Shown here piece after piece: positions 1-8,763 of a DNA stretch of 64,000 nt. Each line of letters starts with the position of its first letter. Position 1 is the stretch's first letter. Source of the stretch: Actinomadura barringtoniae (GTDB lineage: Bacteria; Actinomycetota; Actinomycetes; Streptosporangiales; Streptosporangiaceae). A program made the translations under genes and the position numbers. The stretch covers positions 62,001-126,000 of the forward strand of contig NZ_JAGEOJ010000026.1 in NCBI RefSeq assembly GCF_017573505.1, given 5' to 3'. The notes beneath the pieces were generated by a model that was given only the letters and a program-made list of their open reading frames with translations, had not been told where the DNA came from and did not search any database.

Positions 1-768
1 CCCGAACACGCCGCTGTCCAGCAGCGCCCCGCCGCGCACGGCAGCCTCGGGCCCGAGCCGCACATGCTCCGGCAGCACGGTCTCGACCAGCGGGAACTCG
101 CCGAACCCGCCGCTCAGCACGCACGTGTCGAACGTCCAGTCCAGCTCGCGGATCCGTTCGCCGAGCACCTCGGCCACCGGCCCGAACCGCTCCAGCAACC
201 GGCCCGCGGTGATCTCGAACCCGGAATCGAAGGTGTAGACGGGGTCGTCCAGATGCTCACCGGTCGCCCGCGGCAGCACCGCCCGCGCCCGCGCCGCCTT
301 CGACGCCTGCACCTCGGCGAACCGCTCACGCACCTGCGTCGGCATCCCCTCGGTGACCGACTGCGCGTACGCGCCGCCGCCCGCGCGCGGCTCGAACGCC
401 GTCGCCAGCACACGGATCGACCGCCGTTCCACCTCGCAGAGCCCGAAGCTCGCGCCCGACCAGCCGAGGTCGCAGACGAAATAGGTCCCCGACCCGCGGC
501 CCTGCGCGGCGAGCGCCGCCGCCGCGGGTGAACGCCCGTACCAGCGCAGCTCGGAGAAGGCCGCCAGCTCCCGCCGGAACGACTCGTGCTGGAGCACCCC
601 GCGCGGGCTGCCGTCCAGCCAGCGATCGGGCACCACGACCGCGAGCGGATCGCCCATCGCGAGGGCTGCGGGCGACGACCGGACCTCGACCCGATCGGAT
701 CCGGCGGCGAGCACGCGGGTCCACAGCGCACCCCACTCGACCACCGCCCTGGACTCGGCCAGCGACAT
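1..768 (-). CDS. Hsp70/actin-fold (ASKHA) protein, C-terminal part missing at window edge
   Basis: An open frame starts at the ATG ending at 768 and runs off the left edge, so at least 256 residues are present without a stop. The translation begins MSLAESRAVVEWGALW. It has features of the Hsp70/DnaK nucleotide-binding fold: a phosphate-loop-like CDLGWSGASFGL, a second glycine loop VLSGGFGEFPLVE and a closing AAVRGGALL that matches the GAA(L/V) segment at the end of the Hsp70 ATPase domain. The usual N-terminal DLGTT subdomain is absent or too divergent to see. It follows the GAP1-like gene with only 3 bases between stop and start, so it belongs to the same operon. The role is inferred: a chaperone-like or nucleotide-sensing partner of the GTPase system. 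Confidence 0.7.
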   Translation of the reverse strand, partial: MSLAESRAVVEWGALWTRVLAAGSDRVEVRSSPAALAMGDPLAVVVPDRWLDGSPRGVLQHESFRRELAAFSELRWYGRSPAAAALAAQGRGSGTYFVCDLGWSGASFGLCEVERRSIRVLATAFEPRAGGGAYAQSVTEGMPTQVRERFAEVQASKAARARAVLPRATGEHLDDPVYTFDSGFEITAGRLLERFGPVAEVLGERIRELDWTFDTCVLSGGFGEFPLVETVLPEHVRLGPEAAVRGGALLDSGVFG

Positions 769-771
769 CGG

Positions 772-3312
772 TCACCTGCCCCCGAGCAACTTGCGCTTGC
801 CGAGCAGGTTGCGGATCCGTTCCTCGGCCTCTCTGAGCCCGCGCCGCGATCCCTCGGCGACGTCCACCTCGTCGTAGTCCGGTGGCACGCGGGAGGTGAC
901 CGTGAGCAACTTGAGCTGGAAGAGCAGCTCGTCGCCGACGCGGGCGGCGACGGCGTCCTGGAAGTCGTGGGCCAGCGCGCGCTGGTCGCCCCTGTGCAGG
1001 GCCTGCGCCAGCCACAGCGTGGTGTTGTCGGCGTCCTCCTGTGAGGCGCCGAGCCTGACGTACCAGCGCCGCGTCTCGTTCATCACGTGGGCCATCGAGT
1101 CGCCCGTCATCCTCACCTCGGACCGGGCGATCCACGCGAGGATCTCCCGTTCGCTGTGGCGCATCCACAGCGCCTCGGCGACCAGGCGACCGATCTCCTC
1201 GGGCCTGGCACCGGGAGGCAGGGCCGTCAGAATCTCCATGTACTGCTCCTCCACCACAAAGGGGTAGGCCCCCTCGACCCCGCGCCACCAGCGCCGGTAC
1301 TCGGCGCAGGCGTCCATGCCCGGAGAGATCGCGCGCCCGCGCAGGGCGGCGCGGACCAGCTCGGTCCAGTCGTGTCCCGGCACCTGGCAGAACGCCTCGA
1401 CGGCCTCGATGACGGCCGGATACACGTTCTGGTCGGCGGCCCAGTTCGTCTGCGTCAGGTAGGTGACGAACCCGGCCTGGACGTTGCCGAGCCCGCGCCC
1501 GAGCCACTCGGCGCGGGCGTGCCGCGTCAGGGCGTCGCGGTAGGCGGGCCACTGCGGGCCGATGGCCGCCACCAGGTGGGTCGGCTCCGCGCCGAACCAC
1601 AGCTGCAGAACGTCCAGGAGCGCGAGATCGGAGCCGTGCTCGGGCGTCAGGCCCTCCAGCCGCGCGAGCCAGCGGTTGAGGCCGGCGCCGGGGAGCGCGC
1701 GCAGCCAGTCGATGAGCGGGCGCGTCACCTGGTCGAGGCGGCCGAGGGCGGATGCGAGCCGCAGCAGCGCGGGCACGCACTCGTCCCCGTGCCGGGCGAC
1801 CTCGGCGAGGTCCTCGGGCCGCAGCCGCCCGCCGTTCCGCCCGCGACCTCCGGTCGTCCCCGGCATCGCGAGGAGTTTCTCGAACGGCGCGAGCAGGCCA
1901 GGCGGCGTGAGGGGCCGCAGTGCAGCGATCCACGCGGGAAGGCGGCCGGGCGCGCTCTCGTTCTGCTCGACCAGCAGTTCGCACAGCACGGCGTGGTTGT
2001 CGGCCAGGGCCTTGAGCGTCTGGGGCCGGGCAGCACCCGCCGGGTCCGCCCAGCTGCCCGCCAGCCAGGCCACGGTGTTCAGCGACCGAGCGCTGACGGC
2101 GAAGCCGGGCATCGGGATCACGTTGGCGAGCAACTGGTCGGCGAAGCCCTGCCGATCGCCGATCCCGATGTAGGAGTGCACCTCGCGCATCGCCGAGTCG
2201 CCCCACACCAGGTCGCGCGCGCTGTTGACCAGTGCCTTCCACGCGTCGGGCCGGGCCGGCTCCACGTCCTCCCAGCCCCGTTCGATGGCGCGCGAGTACT
2301 GCGGCCCGCCGAGGCGGATCAGCTCGTGCAGCAGGAAGGCCTTGTCTGCGTCGCGCAGCAGCTCGTTGTGGCGGCCGGACTCGAAGAGATCGCTCAGCTC
2401 GCCCGGGTCGGCCTCGCCCGCGCGTGCCCGGTACAGAACGGCGGCGGGCCAGTCGAAGCGTTCGAGGGCCGCGACCGCGCTGCGCGGTTCGTCCGCGGCC
2501 AGCGACAGGGTCTGCGTACCGAGGAACGCCACCACGTCCAGCAGACTCCGGTCATGGTCCAGCAGCAGTGCGAACTGGTCCATGTAGGCGCGGGCCACCT
2601 GCGCCTTGAACGGCGGTTCCGGATCGGTGTCGCGCCAGTCGAGGTCGTAGCCCTTCCCGCGCGAGTGCTGGGCGAAGACGAGCTGGATGTGGGGGCTGCC
2701 GCCGCGGAACCAGGTCGAGGCGGTGAAGCGGGTCCGCCAGCCGTATGGGAGGAGCGCCGCGACCGCGTCCAGGAACCGGAGCCGCCGGTCGGGGTCCAGG
2801 CCGTCCCCGCCGATGATGGTGACCGGGCCTTCTAGGAGCATCGCAGCGACGACCATCGCGCGGCCGAGCCAGCCGTTCTCCTCGATGTCGCGCACGTGGT
2901 CCTCGGGCGCGTAGTCGGAGATCTCCGCGCCGGGCCCGCCGAGGTCGTCGTGCCGGTCCAGGATCGCGCCGAGCACCCGGTACGAGGCGGGCGCCTTGAG
3001 GAACTGGGGGTAGGGGAAGCAGGCGTAGAGGGTCTCGGCGACCGGGCGGCCCGCGCCGTCGGCGGCGTCCGTCCAGTACTGCACCGACATGCCCAGGTAG
3101 CTGTTGCGGTCGTCCTGGACCTCGCTGATGGTGATCCACGGCAGCGCCTCGGCGCCGGTGCGGCCGGGCGGCGGGTTGCCCAGCGCGTACCGTTCGAGGA
3201 TCGCGTCGTAGTCGCCGGCCGAGAACGGGCCGTCGGACTCCAGGATCGCGTAGTCCCGGTGGCTGCCGGCCTCCTTGCCGTGCCGGGCCCAGCCCGCCGT
3301 CACCCGCGCCAC
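772..3312 (-). CDS. GTPase-associated protein 1 (GAP1)-like large protein
   Basis: 846 residues with no signal peptide or membrane segment. The N-terminus (DYAILESDGPFS... LPWITISEVQDDRNSYLGMSVQYW) looks like the N-terminal domain of the GTPase-associated protein 1 family from actinomycetes. The middle and C-terminus are helical, with many LL/AL repeats and no catalytic motif that I recognise. The GTG start is chosen because GGGAGG lies 4 bases upstream; a GTG three codons later is possible. It lies 72 bases downstream of the GTPase gene and just upstream of the Hsp70-like gene on the same strand. The family name is from memory of its sequence pattern and has not been checked; no biochemical function is known to me. 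Its probable role is a scaffold or partner of the GTPase encoded next to it. Confidence 0.65.
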   Translation of the reverse strand: MARVTAGWARHGKEAGSHRDYAILESDGPFSAGDYDAILERYALGNPPPGRTGAEALPWITISEVQDDRNSYLGMSVQYWTDAADGAGRPVAETLYACFPYPQFLKAPASYRVLGAILDRHDDLGGPGAEISDYAPEDHVRDIEENGWLGRAMVVAAMLLEGPVTIIGGDGLDPDRRLRFLDAVAALLPYGWRTRFTASTWFRGGSPHIQLVFAQHSRGKGYDLDWRDTDPEPPFKAQVARAYMDQFALLLDHDRSLLDVVAFLGTQTLSLAADEPRSAVAALERFDWPAAVLYRARAGEADPGELSDLFESGRHNELLRDADKAFLLHELIRLGGPQYSRAIERGWEDVEPARPDAWKALVNSARDLVWGDSAMREVHSYIGIGDRQGFADQLLANVIPMPGFAVSARSLNTVAWLAGSWADPAGAARPQTLKALADNHAVLCELLVEQNESAPGRLPAWIAALRPLTPPGLLAPFEKLLAMPGTTGGRGRNGGRLRPEDLAEVARHGDECVPALLRLASALGRLDQVTRPLIDWLRALPGAGLNRWLARLEGLTPEHGSDLALLDVLQLWFGAEPTHLVAAIGPQWPAYRDALTRHARAEWLGRGLGNVQAGFVTYLTQTNWAADQNVYPAVIEAVEAFCQVPGHDWTELVRAALRGRAISPGMDACAEYRRWWRGVEGAYPFVVEEQYMEILTALPPGARPEEIGRLVAEALWMRHSEREILAWIARSEVRMTGDSMAHVMNETRRWYVRLGASQEDADNTTLWLAQALHRGDQRALAHDFQDAVAARVGDELLFQLKLLTVTSRVPPDYDEVDVAEGSRRGLREAEERIRNLLGKRKLLGGR

Positions 3313-3384
3313 GCGGCCTCCCGCCGGCTCGCGGCCCCCCGTCGGATCACGGTGTCCCCCTCGTTCACGGCGTCGCGGCCTCGG

Positions 3385-4464
3385 TCACGGCTTCTTGGTC
3401 AGGCTGTCCACCAGCCACATGATCGGCTCCAGGACGTTGATCGGGTAGACCTTGCCCTTGATCTGCATGGTGGTGGTGCCGTTCGGGCCCGTGCTCTTCA
3501 CCAGGTTGCTGTAGTCGTCCTCGTCGAAGCGGCCGGTCGCGGGGTCCACGTAGAAGCCGACCGCCGAGGTGACGAAGAAGCGCGTCCGTTCCGGCGAGAA
3601 GCGCTGCTTGATCTCGCGGAACATCGCGTCGGTGTTGCTGACCTTGTCCTCCCGGCAGAGCTCCTCGAAGAAGATCTCGGCCAGCTCGCCGTGCACGCTC
3701 GGGAACAGGCGTTCGCCGTCGGCGACCGACTCCAGGCCGTGCTTCTTGGCGATGCTGCGCACCCAGTAATGGTCGTACTTGGTGACGCAGACCGCGAGGT
3801 GTTGCGGGAGGTACTGGTCGCGGCCGTTGTCCATCGCGCGCTGGCCGATCTCCAGGACGGTGCGGTTGAAGAACTGGTAGGAGTCGGAGGCCTCGCGTTC
3901 CCGGGTCGGGTCGAGGAGGTAGATCAGCCCGCCGCAGTCGGCGAGGTGGCGGACCAGTTCCTCGCGGGAGGCGCCGCCGCCGCTGTTCTCCCTGCCCGAG
4001 CCGGAGGACGGGCCGCCGGTGGCGAACTTGGGGCCGCCGCTGGACCCGCCACCACTCTGGCCCTCCTCGTTCTGCTGGGGCGACTCGGTGTCGAACAGCT
4101 TGCCCGGCGGGTCGACGAAGTCCAGGTAGACGTGCGCGGGAACGGTCTTCCTGCGCGGCATCCCGAACTTGCCGCGTTCCTTGACCTCCTTGGTCCCGGT
4201 GAGCTTCCACGACAGCCGTTCCAGCTGCGTCGTCGCCGAGGGGAAGATGCGTTCCACGGTGAGCTGGTGGGTGCTGGAGGCGAGGAACTCGGTGGAGCCG
4301 TTGTTGACGCCGTTCAGCACCCAGCCGGTCTCCTGGAGCGTCATGGCGGTGCGCAGCGCGGCCAGGAAGGTGGTCTTGCCGCTCTGGGGCGCGCCCCAGA
4401 TGCCGATGTTGTTCTTGCCCGGCTCAGGCTCTGGAAGTGCCTGTTCGGCGGCAGCTTCACTCAT
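3385..4464 (-). CDS. Small P-loop GTPase of a GTPase-associated conflict system
   Basis: 359 residues carrying the canonical GTPase motifs in order: G1 GAPQSGKT (24-31), a G3-like LDFVDPPG (114-121), a G4-like TKYD (228-231) and a G5-like TSA (299-301). A low-complexity Gly/Ser insert (about 136-165) separates G3 from the rest. There is no signal peptide or membrane helix, so it should be cytoplasmic. The start is fixed by a 4-base ATGA overlap with the upstream zinc-ribbon/vWA gene, a sign of translational coupling. It resembles the double-GTPase/DO-GTPase class found next to GAP1 proteins rather than Era, Obg or Roc-type regulators. The 72-base gap downstream is the largest within the operon. 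Confidence 0.75.
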   Translation of the reverse strand: MSEAAAEQALPEPEPGKNNIGIWGAPQSGKTTFLAALRTAMTLQETGWVLNGVNNGSTEFLASSTHQLTVERIFPSATTQLERLSWKLTGTKEVKERGKFGMPRRKTVPAHVYLDFVDPPGKLFDTESPQQNEEGQSGGGSSGGPKFATGGPSSGSGRENSGGGASREELVRHLADCGGLIYLLDPTREREASDSYQFFNRTVLEIGQRAMDNGRDQYLPQHLAVCVTKYDHYWVRSIAKKHGLESVADGERLFPSVHGELAEIFFEELCREDKVSNTDAMFREIKQRFSPERTRFFVTSAVGFYVDPATGRFDEDDYSNLVKSTGPNGTTTMQIKGKVYPINVLEPIMWLVDSLTKKP

Positions 4465-6275
4465 GCGGGGTCGCCTTTCGGTTTCAAGGGGAAGGGCAGG
4501 CCGGGGGCGTCGCCACCGACGAGCCCGAGCGTCGCGGCGAGCTCGCGCGGCTCCAGTTCTTCCAGGACGGCGATGTGGTCCTCGCCGAGGGCCCGCCAGG
4601 CGTCGGCGGCGCCGGCTCCGTTGCTCGCGGCGGCGCGGCGCGGGTCTGCGGCCAGGCCCGCGGCGCCGCCGGAGTTCGCGAGGCCGGTCGCGGTGGCGGT
4701 GGTCTTGTCGAGAACGGCGACGAAGCGCATCCCGGCCCGGCGCAGCCCGGCGTGGATCTCCTGCCAGTCGTTGCGGCGCGGGCACGGCTGGGCCAGCTCG
4801 CGGTCGGGGTCCTGGCCGAGTCGGCGCGGGTGCGGCGGGCGCCCGCCGACCACCAGCAGGGTGCGGGGCGCGCGGCCCGGCTCGATCCGTTCGATGATCT
4901 CGCCGAGCGCGTCCTCCAGCGGCGCCGCGTCGTCCTGCCAGCCGCCGGTCGCCTTGGGCAGGGCGACGAACGCCTCGCGCGCGGCGGCCGGTTCCGACAG
5001 CCAGAAGCCGTCGGTCACCCGCCTGCCCTCCTGGCCGAGCTTGAACGAGTGCTCGTAGTAGCCGAAGACCGCCACGCGCACCCGGTCGGGCAGGTCGTTG
5101 GCGAGGAGTTCGAGGGTGCCCGCGACCAGCTCGCGGCGCATGGCGGCCTGGTCGGGCGGGCCGCCGAGCTCCACCGCGCACATCACCTCGGCGTAGCCGG
5201 AGGCGACCGAGTTCGCCTGGGTCTGCGCGTACATCTCACTCAGGCTGCGCGACTCGGTGCCGGTCTCACCGGGCTCGACCCACCGCACGCAGCCCGGGCC
5301 CTCCAGGACCGCGCGCAGTGTGCTCGCGCCCTGCGACAGCCGGGCCGAACGTACCGACACCGGCTCCCTGTATTCGCCGGGCGGGGCGTCGATGACGACC
5401 GCGAGCGCGATGTCCTTGTCGGCGCCGCCGGGCCCGCGCACGACGTCCACCTCGGCCTCCAGGCCCGCGAAGCCGCCGCGCGCGAACATCGGCATCGCGA
5501 TCGGCCGCGTCCCGGCGGGCCCCTCCTCGGCGAGGATCAGCGAGTACGTGGCGCGCAGCGGCTGCCGGGCGATCGCCGCCGGAAGCTCCTCGGCGACCGG
5601 CAGCGAGGAGGACGCGGCGCGCGCGTTCGGACGCAGCCGCCGCAGGATCGTCACGGCCTGCTCAGGCACCGTCCAGCCGGGCGCCGTGCACACGAAGACG
5701 GTCGGCGTCTCGGGGTGGACGCGTTCGACCACGCCGATCAGCGCCCGCTCCATGCTGACGGCGAGCTGGGTGCGGTCCACGCGGTGCAGGCCGCCCGCGA
5801 GCTGGAAGCGCAGCTCGTCCGCGCCGGTCGCAAGGATCGGCGCGATCTCCCGCCACGGAACGTCCTGCCGCAGCCGCAGCGGCGCGGCGGTGTCCAGGTC
5901 GCGGGCCTGGATGAACAGCGTGCCCACGCCGTCCGGCCCGGCCTCGATCACCGCGAGGTACTCGCCCATGCCGCGCAGCGCCGCCGCCAGCTCGTGCTCG
6001 GCGGTCACGCGGCCGCGCGCCTGCTCCTCGCACGCCTGCCGCCACGCGTCCTCGCCGGGCGTTCCGCGCACGTAGGGCAACGCGGCGCGGCCGACGAGCG
6101 CCGCCGCCCGCAGGTCCAGGCGCATCCTGTGCTCGGACAGCCGCCGGTCGAAGGCGGCGCGGTCGGCCTTCCCCGACGTCCAGTCGGTGACCATCACCCA
6201 GCCGCAGGCGCCGCACACCGCCCCGGCGGCCGGGCGCAACCCGCACACGGGGCAGGCGGGCTCACCAAAGCTCAT
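4461..6275 (-). CDS. Zinc-ribbon protein with C-terminal vWA-like domain
   Basis: About 604 residues from the ATG at 6275; an ATG at 6284 sits directly against the GGAGG and is less likely. A four-cysteine ribbon (CPVCG then CGACGW) opens the protein. A central region of roughly 300 residues has no recognised motif. The last third (VRVAVFGYYEHSF, RTLLVVGGRPPHP, GMRFVAVLDKT) reads as the alternating strand-helix pattern of a von Willebrand A or Rossmann-type fold, but a clear DxSxS MIDAS motif is not visible. The start overlaps the end of the AAA gene by 14 bases and its stop overlaps the GTPase start. vWA proteins paired with AAA ATPases are a known theme in MoxR/vWA systems, so an adaptor role is inferred. 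Confidence 0.6.
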   Translation of the reverse strand: MSFGEPACPVCGLRPAAGAVCGACGWVMVTDWTSGKADRAAFDRRLSEHRMRLDLRAAALVGRAALPYVRGTPGEDAWRQACEEQARGRVTAEHELAAALRGMGEYLAVIEAGPDGVGTLFIQARDLDTAAPLRLRQDVPWREIAPILATGADELRFQLAGGLHRVDRTQLAVSMERALIGVVERVHPETPTVFVCTAPGWTVPEQAVTILRRLRPNARAASSSLPVAEELPAAIARQPLRATYSLILAEEGPAGTRPIAMPMFARGGFAGLEAEVDVVRGPGGADKDIALAVVIDAPPGEYREPVSVRSARLSQGASTLRAVLEGPGCVRWVEPGETGTESRSLSEMYAQTQANSVASGYAEVMCAVELGGPPDQAAMRRELVAGTLELLANDLPDRVRVAVFGYYEHSFKLGQEGRRVTDGFWLSEPAAAREAFVALPKATGGWQDDAAPLEDALGEIIERIEPGRAPRTLLVVGGRPPHPRRLGQDPDRELAQPCPRRNDWQEIHAGLRRAGMRFVAVLDKTTATATGLANSGGAAGLAADPRRAAASNGAGAADAWRALGEDHIAVLEELEPRELAATLGLVGGDAPGLPFPLKPKGDPA

Positions 6276-8763
6276 CGGGCACATCCTCCGGGAGGTACGT
6301 CCGCAGGGTCGCGTCGTCGAGGTCGCGGCGGCCGAAGACGCGCACGCTGAGGGCGCCGTTCATCTGGTCCTCAAGTTTGCGCACGCTCCGCGCGTTGCCG
6401 AACGCGGGGTCGGTCATGGCGCGTGCCAGCAGGTCACGGGCGCGGTCCTCGGTTCCGTCGCCGAGCCGGAAGCCGCGCGCCGCCACGTCCCGGCGCAGGA
6501 TCTCCAGCAGCTCGGCGAGCGAGTACGCGGGGAACTCCAGCCGCGCGGTGAAGCGCGAGCGCAGTCCCTCGTTGGAGGCCAGGAACCGGTCCATCGGCTC
6601 CTGGTAACCGGCCGCGATCACGACGACGCGGCCACGGTGGTTCTCCATGTGCTGGTTGATGACGTTGATGGCCTCCCTCCCGTACGGATCGGTCCGGTCT
6701 GAGTCGACAGGCGCCAGAGCGTAGGCCTCGTCGATGAACAGCACCCCGCCGAAGGCCTTGTCGAAGGCGTCCTTGGTGAGGCGCGCGGTCTCGCCGAGGT
6801 ACGCGCCGACCAGATGCTCGCGGCCGACCTCGACCGAGTGGCCCTTGGCGAGCAGGCCGAGCCGGTGAAAGATCCGGGCGATCTCGCGCGCGACCGTCGT
6901 CTTGCCCGTGCCGGGCGGGCCCAGGAAGAGCAGATGCGGGGCGACGACCTTCTCGGCGCCGAGGCGGCGGCTCAGGTCGATCTGCGCGACCAGGCGGCGC
7001 AGGCCGTCCTTGACCGAGGCGAGGCCGATCATGTCGTCCAGCGGGCCGAACAGCTCCTCGGCGCTCGGCGGCGCCGGGTTCAGGTGGCGGCGAAGGCGGG
7101 CCGGGAGGTCGGCGACGGCGAGCGGCGCGGACCGTTCGTCCTGGACGCGGCGCGCCCAGCCCAGCCCGATCTCGGCGGTCAGGTTGCGCATCGCGCGGGC
7201 GTTGCCGAACGTGGCGTCGCGCGCCTCGTACAGGCCGGTGATGACGTTGCGCAGCGCGGTCTCGAACTCCTCGTCCCAGGTGTAGGGCGGGTCCACGGCG
7301 CGCAGCTGGGACACGGCGATCGCGTGCAGGGTCTCGGGGTCGTAGTCGGGGAAGTCCAGGTGGCCCGACTCGGGGAAGCGGTCGCGCAGGCCCTGGTTGG
7401 CGGCCAGGAAGCGGCGCATGTCGTCGCGGTAGCCGGCGACGACCACGACGAGGCGGTCCCGGTCGTTCTCCATGCGGGCGAGGAGGGTGTCGATCGCCTC
7501 CTTGCCGAAGCCGCCCTCGACCTGCTCGCTGAGGCTGTACGCCTCGTCGACGAAGAGCACGCCGTCCATCGCGCGGTCGACGGCCGCGTCGGTCTTGAGG
7601 GCGGTCTCGCCGACGTGCTGGGCGATGAGGTCGCTCGCCTTGACGGACTCGACGTGGCCGCGGGAGAGGATGCCCGCTTCGCGCAGGACCTCGCCCACGA
7701 GCGCGGCGACCGTGGTCTTGCCGGTGCCGGGGTTGCCCATGAAGACCATGTGGTGCGCCGGGGCCTCGCCGCCCGCGCGGGGGCGGTAGCGCAGGCCCTT
7801 CAGGTGGGCCTTGATGTCGTCGATGCCCTTGAGCTCGTCGATGCGCTGCCAGACGTCGCCCTTCTTCACCGGGCTGGAGAGCCAGTCGAGGTCGCGGACG
7901 GTCTGATGGCCGAGGGGCAGGCCGTGCGCGGGCAGGACGCGTTCCAGGCGTTCCTCCCAGCGCCACAGCGGTTCGTTCTCTGCCGCCAGCGCCCGGATGA
8001 CGCGCGGCAGGGCCGCCCAGTCGTCAATCGCGAAACCGGAACGGACGCGGGCGCGGTGGACGAGGCGGGTGAGCTCGGCCTCGGTCGGCGGGCCGATCAG
8101 GCCGGGGCGCGGTGAACGGCGGCGCTGCTCGACCTCGGTGGCGGTGAGGACGGCGGGCAGGTCGCGGGCGATCTCCTCGGCCGAACGGCGTACCGCCGCC
8201 AGGTCGTCGCGGGCGAACACCAGCACGCAGGCCTTGCGGACGCCCGGGCGGTATTCGAGCCAGCGTTCCAGGGCTGCGGCCAGACCGCGCTGCGCCTCGT
8301 TGTAGCGCGCGATCACCTCGGCCTGCTCGAAGACGACGGCGGTCGGCTCGGCGGGCTTGTCCAGCAGGTGCTCGAGCATCTTCAGCGCGTGCGGGTCGCT
8401 CATGCCCATCGGCGAGGACGCGGGCTCCTCGCGGCGCGGCGGCGGGTCCACGATCATCGAGCCGAGCGGGCCCCCGAAGCCGTCACCCATGCGGGGTGCC
8501 TCGTCCGCGGGGTGGCTTGTTGATGTTCCGCTGGCGGTCGCCAGGCGCGAGTCGAGGTCGCGGACGCGCAGCATGCCGCGCAGGGAGAAGAAGACGATCC
8601 GGCTGAACCCGGCGTCGTGAAGCACCTCCCACAGCGCCTCACTCAGGCCGTACCGCCGGTAGGCCTGATCCACGAACGCGTCCTTCACGTACGGGCCGTA
8701 CGCCAGCAGCACCGACTCCACCCGGGCCGCGTCGCGCAGCGCCTCCAGCCGCTCAGGAACCAT
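6262..8763 (-). CDS. Double AAA+ ATPase, CbxX/EccA-like
   Basis: 833 residues. Two full AAA+ modules are visible: Walker A GNPGTGKTT (343-351) with Walker B VLFVDEAYS (402-410), and Walker A GPPGTGKTT (615-623) with Walker B VLFIDEAYA (674-682). Both are followed by AGYR/AGYQ sensor-like segments and NARxxRxL arginine motifs, typical of the CbxX/CfqX and type VII EccA family. The N-terminal 290 residues look like a third, degenerate domain without a Walker A: they keep helix-strand patterns such as SRIVFFS and KACVLVF. The start codon overlaps the coiled-coil gene end by 11 bases. It is likely a hexameric remodeller acting on another product of this operon. No esx, eccB-E or mycP genes are nearby, so a type VII secretion role is unlikely. 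Confidence 0.85.
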   Translation of the reverse strand: MVPERLEALRDAARVESVLLAYGPYVKDAFVDQAYRRYGLSEALWEVLHDAGFSRIVFFSLRGMLRVRDLDSRLATASGTSTSHPADEAPRMGDGFGGPLGSMIVDPPPRREEPASSPMGMSDPHALKMLEHLLDKPAEPTAVVFEQAEVIARYNEAQRGLAAALERWLEYRPGVRKACVLVFARDDLAAVRRSAEEIARDLPAVLTATEVEQRRRSPRPGLIGPPTEAELTRLVHRARVRSGFAIDDWAALPRVIRALAAENEPLWRWEERLERVLPAHGLPLGHQTVRDLDWLSSPVKKGDVWQRIDELKGIDDIKAHLKGLRYRPRAGGEAPAHHMVFMGNPGTGKTTVAALVGEVLREAGILSRGHVESVKASDLIAQHVGETALKTDAAVDRAMDGVLFVDEAYSLSEQVEGGFGKEAIDTLLARMENDRDRLVVVVAGYRDDMRRFLAANQGLRDRFPESGHLDFPDYDPETLHAIAVSQLRAVDPPYTWDEEFETALRNVITGLYEARDATFGNARAMRNLTAEIGLGWARRVQDERSAPLAVADLPARLRRHLNPAPPSAEELFGPLDDMIGLASVKDGLRRLVAQIDLSRRLGAEKVVAPHLLFLGPPGTGKTTVAREIARIFHRLGLLAKGHSVEVGREHLVGAYLGETARLTKDAFDKAFGGVLFIDEAYALAPVDSDRTDPYGREAINVINQHMENHRGRVVVIAAGYQEPMDRFLASNEGLRSRFTARLEFPAYSLAELLEILRRDVAARGFRLGDGTEDRARDLLARAMTDPAFGNARSVRKLEDQMNGALSVRVFGRRDLDDATLRTYLPEDVPDELW

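Noticed and set aside
326..2242. Long minus-strand frame of 638 codons
   Set aside because: It is an out-of-frame shadow of the GAP1-like and Hsp70-like genes; the translation is Arg/Ala/Gly/Pro-rich with no domain pattern.
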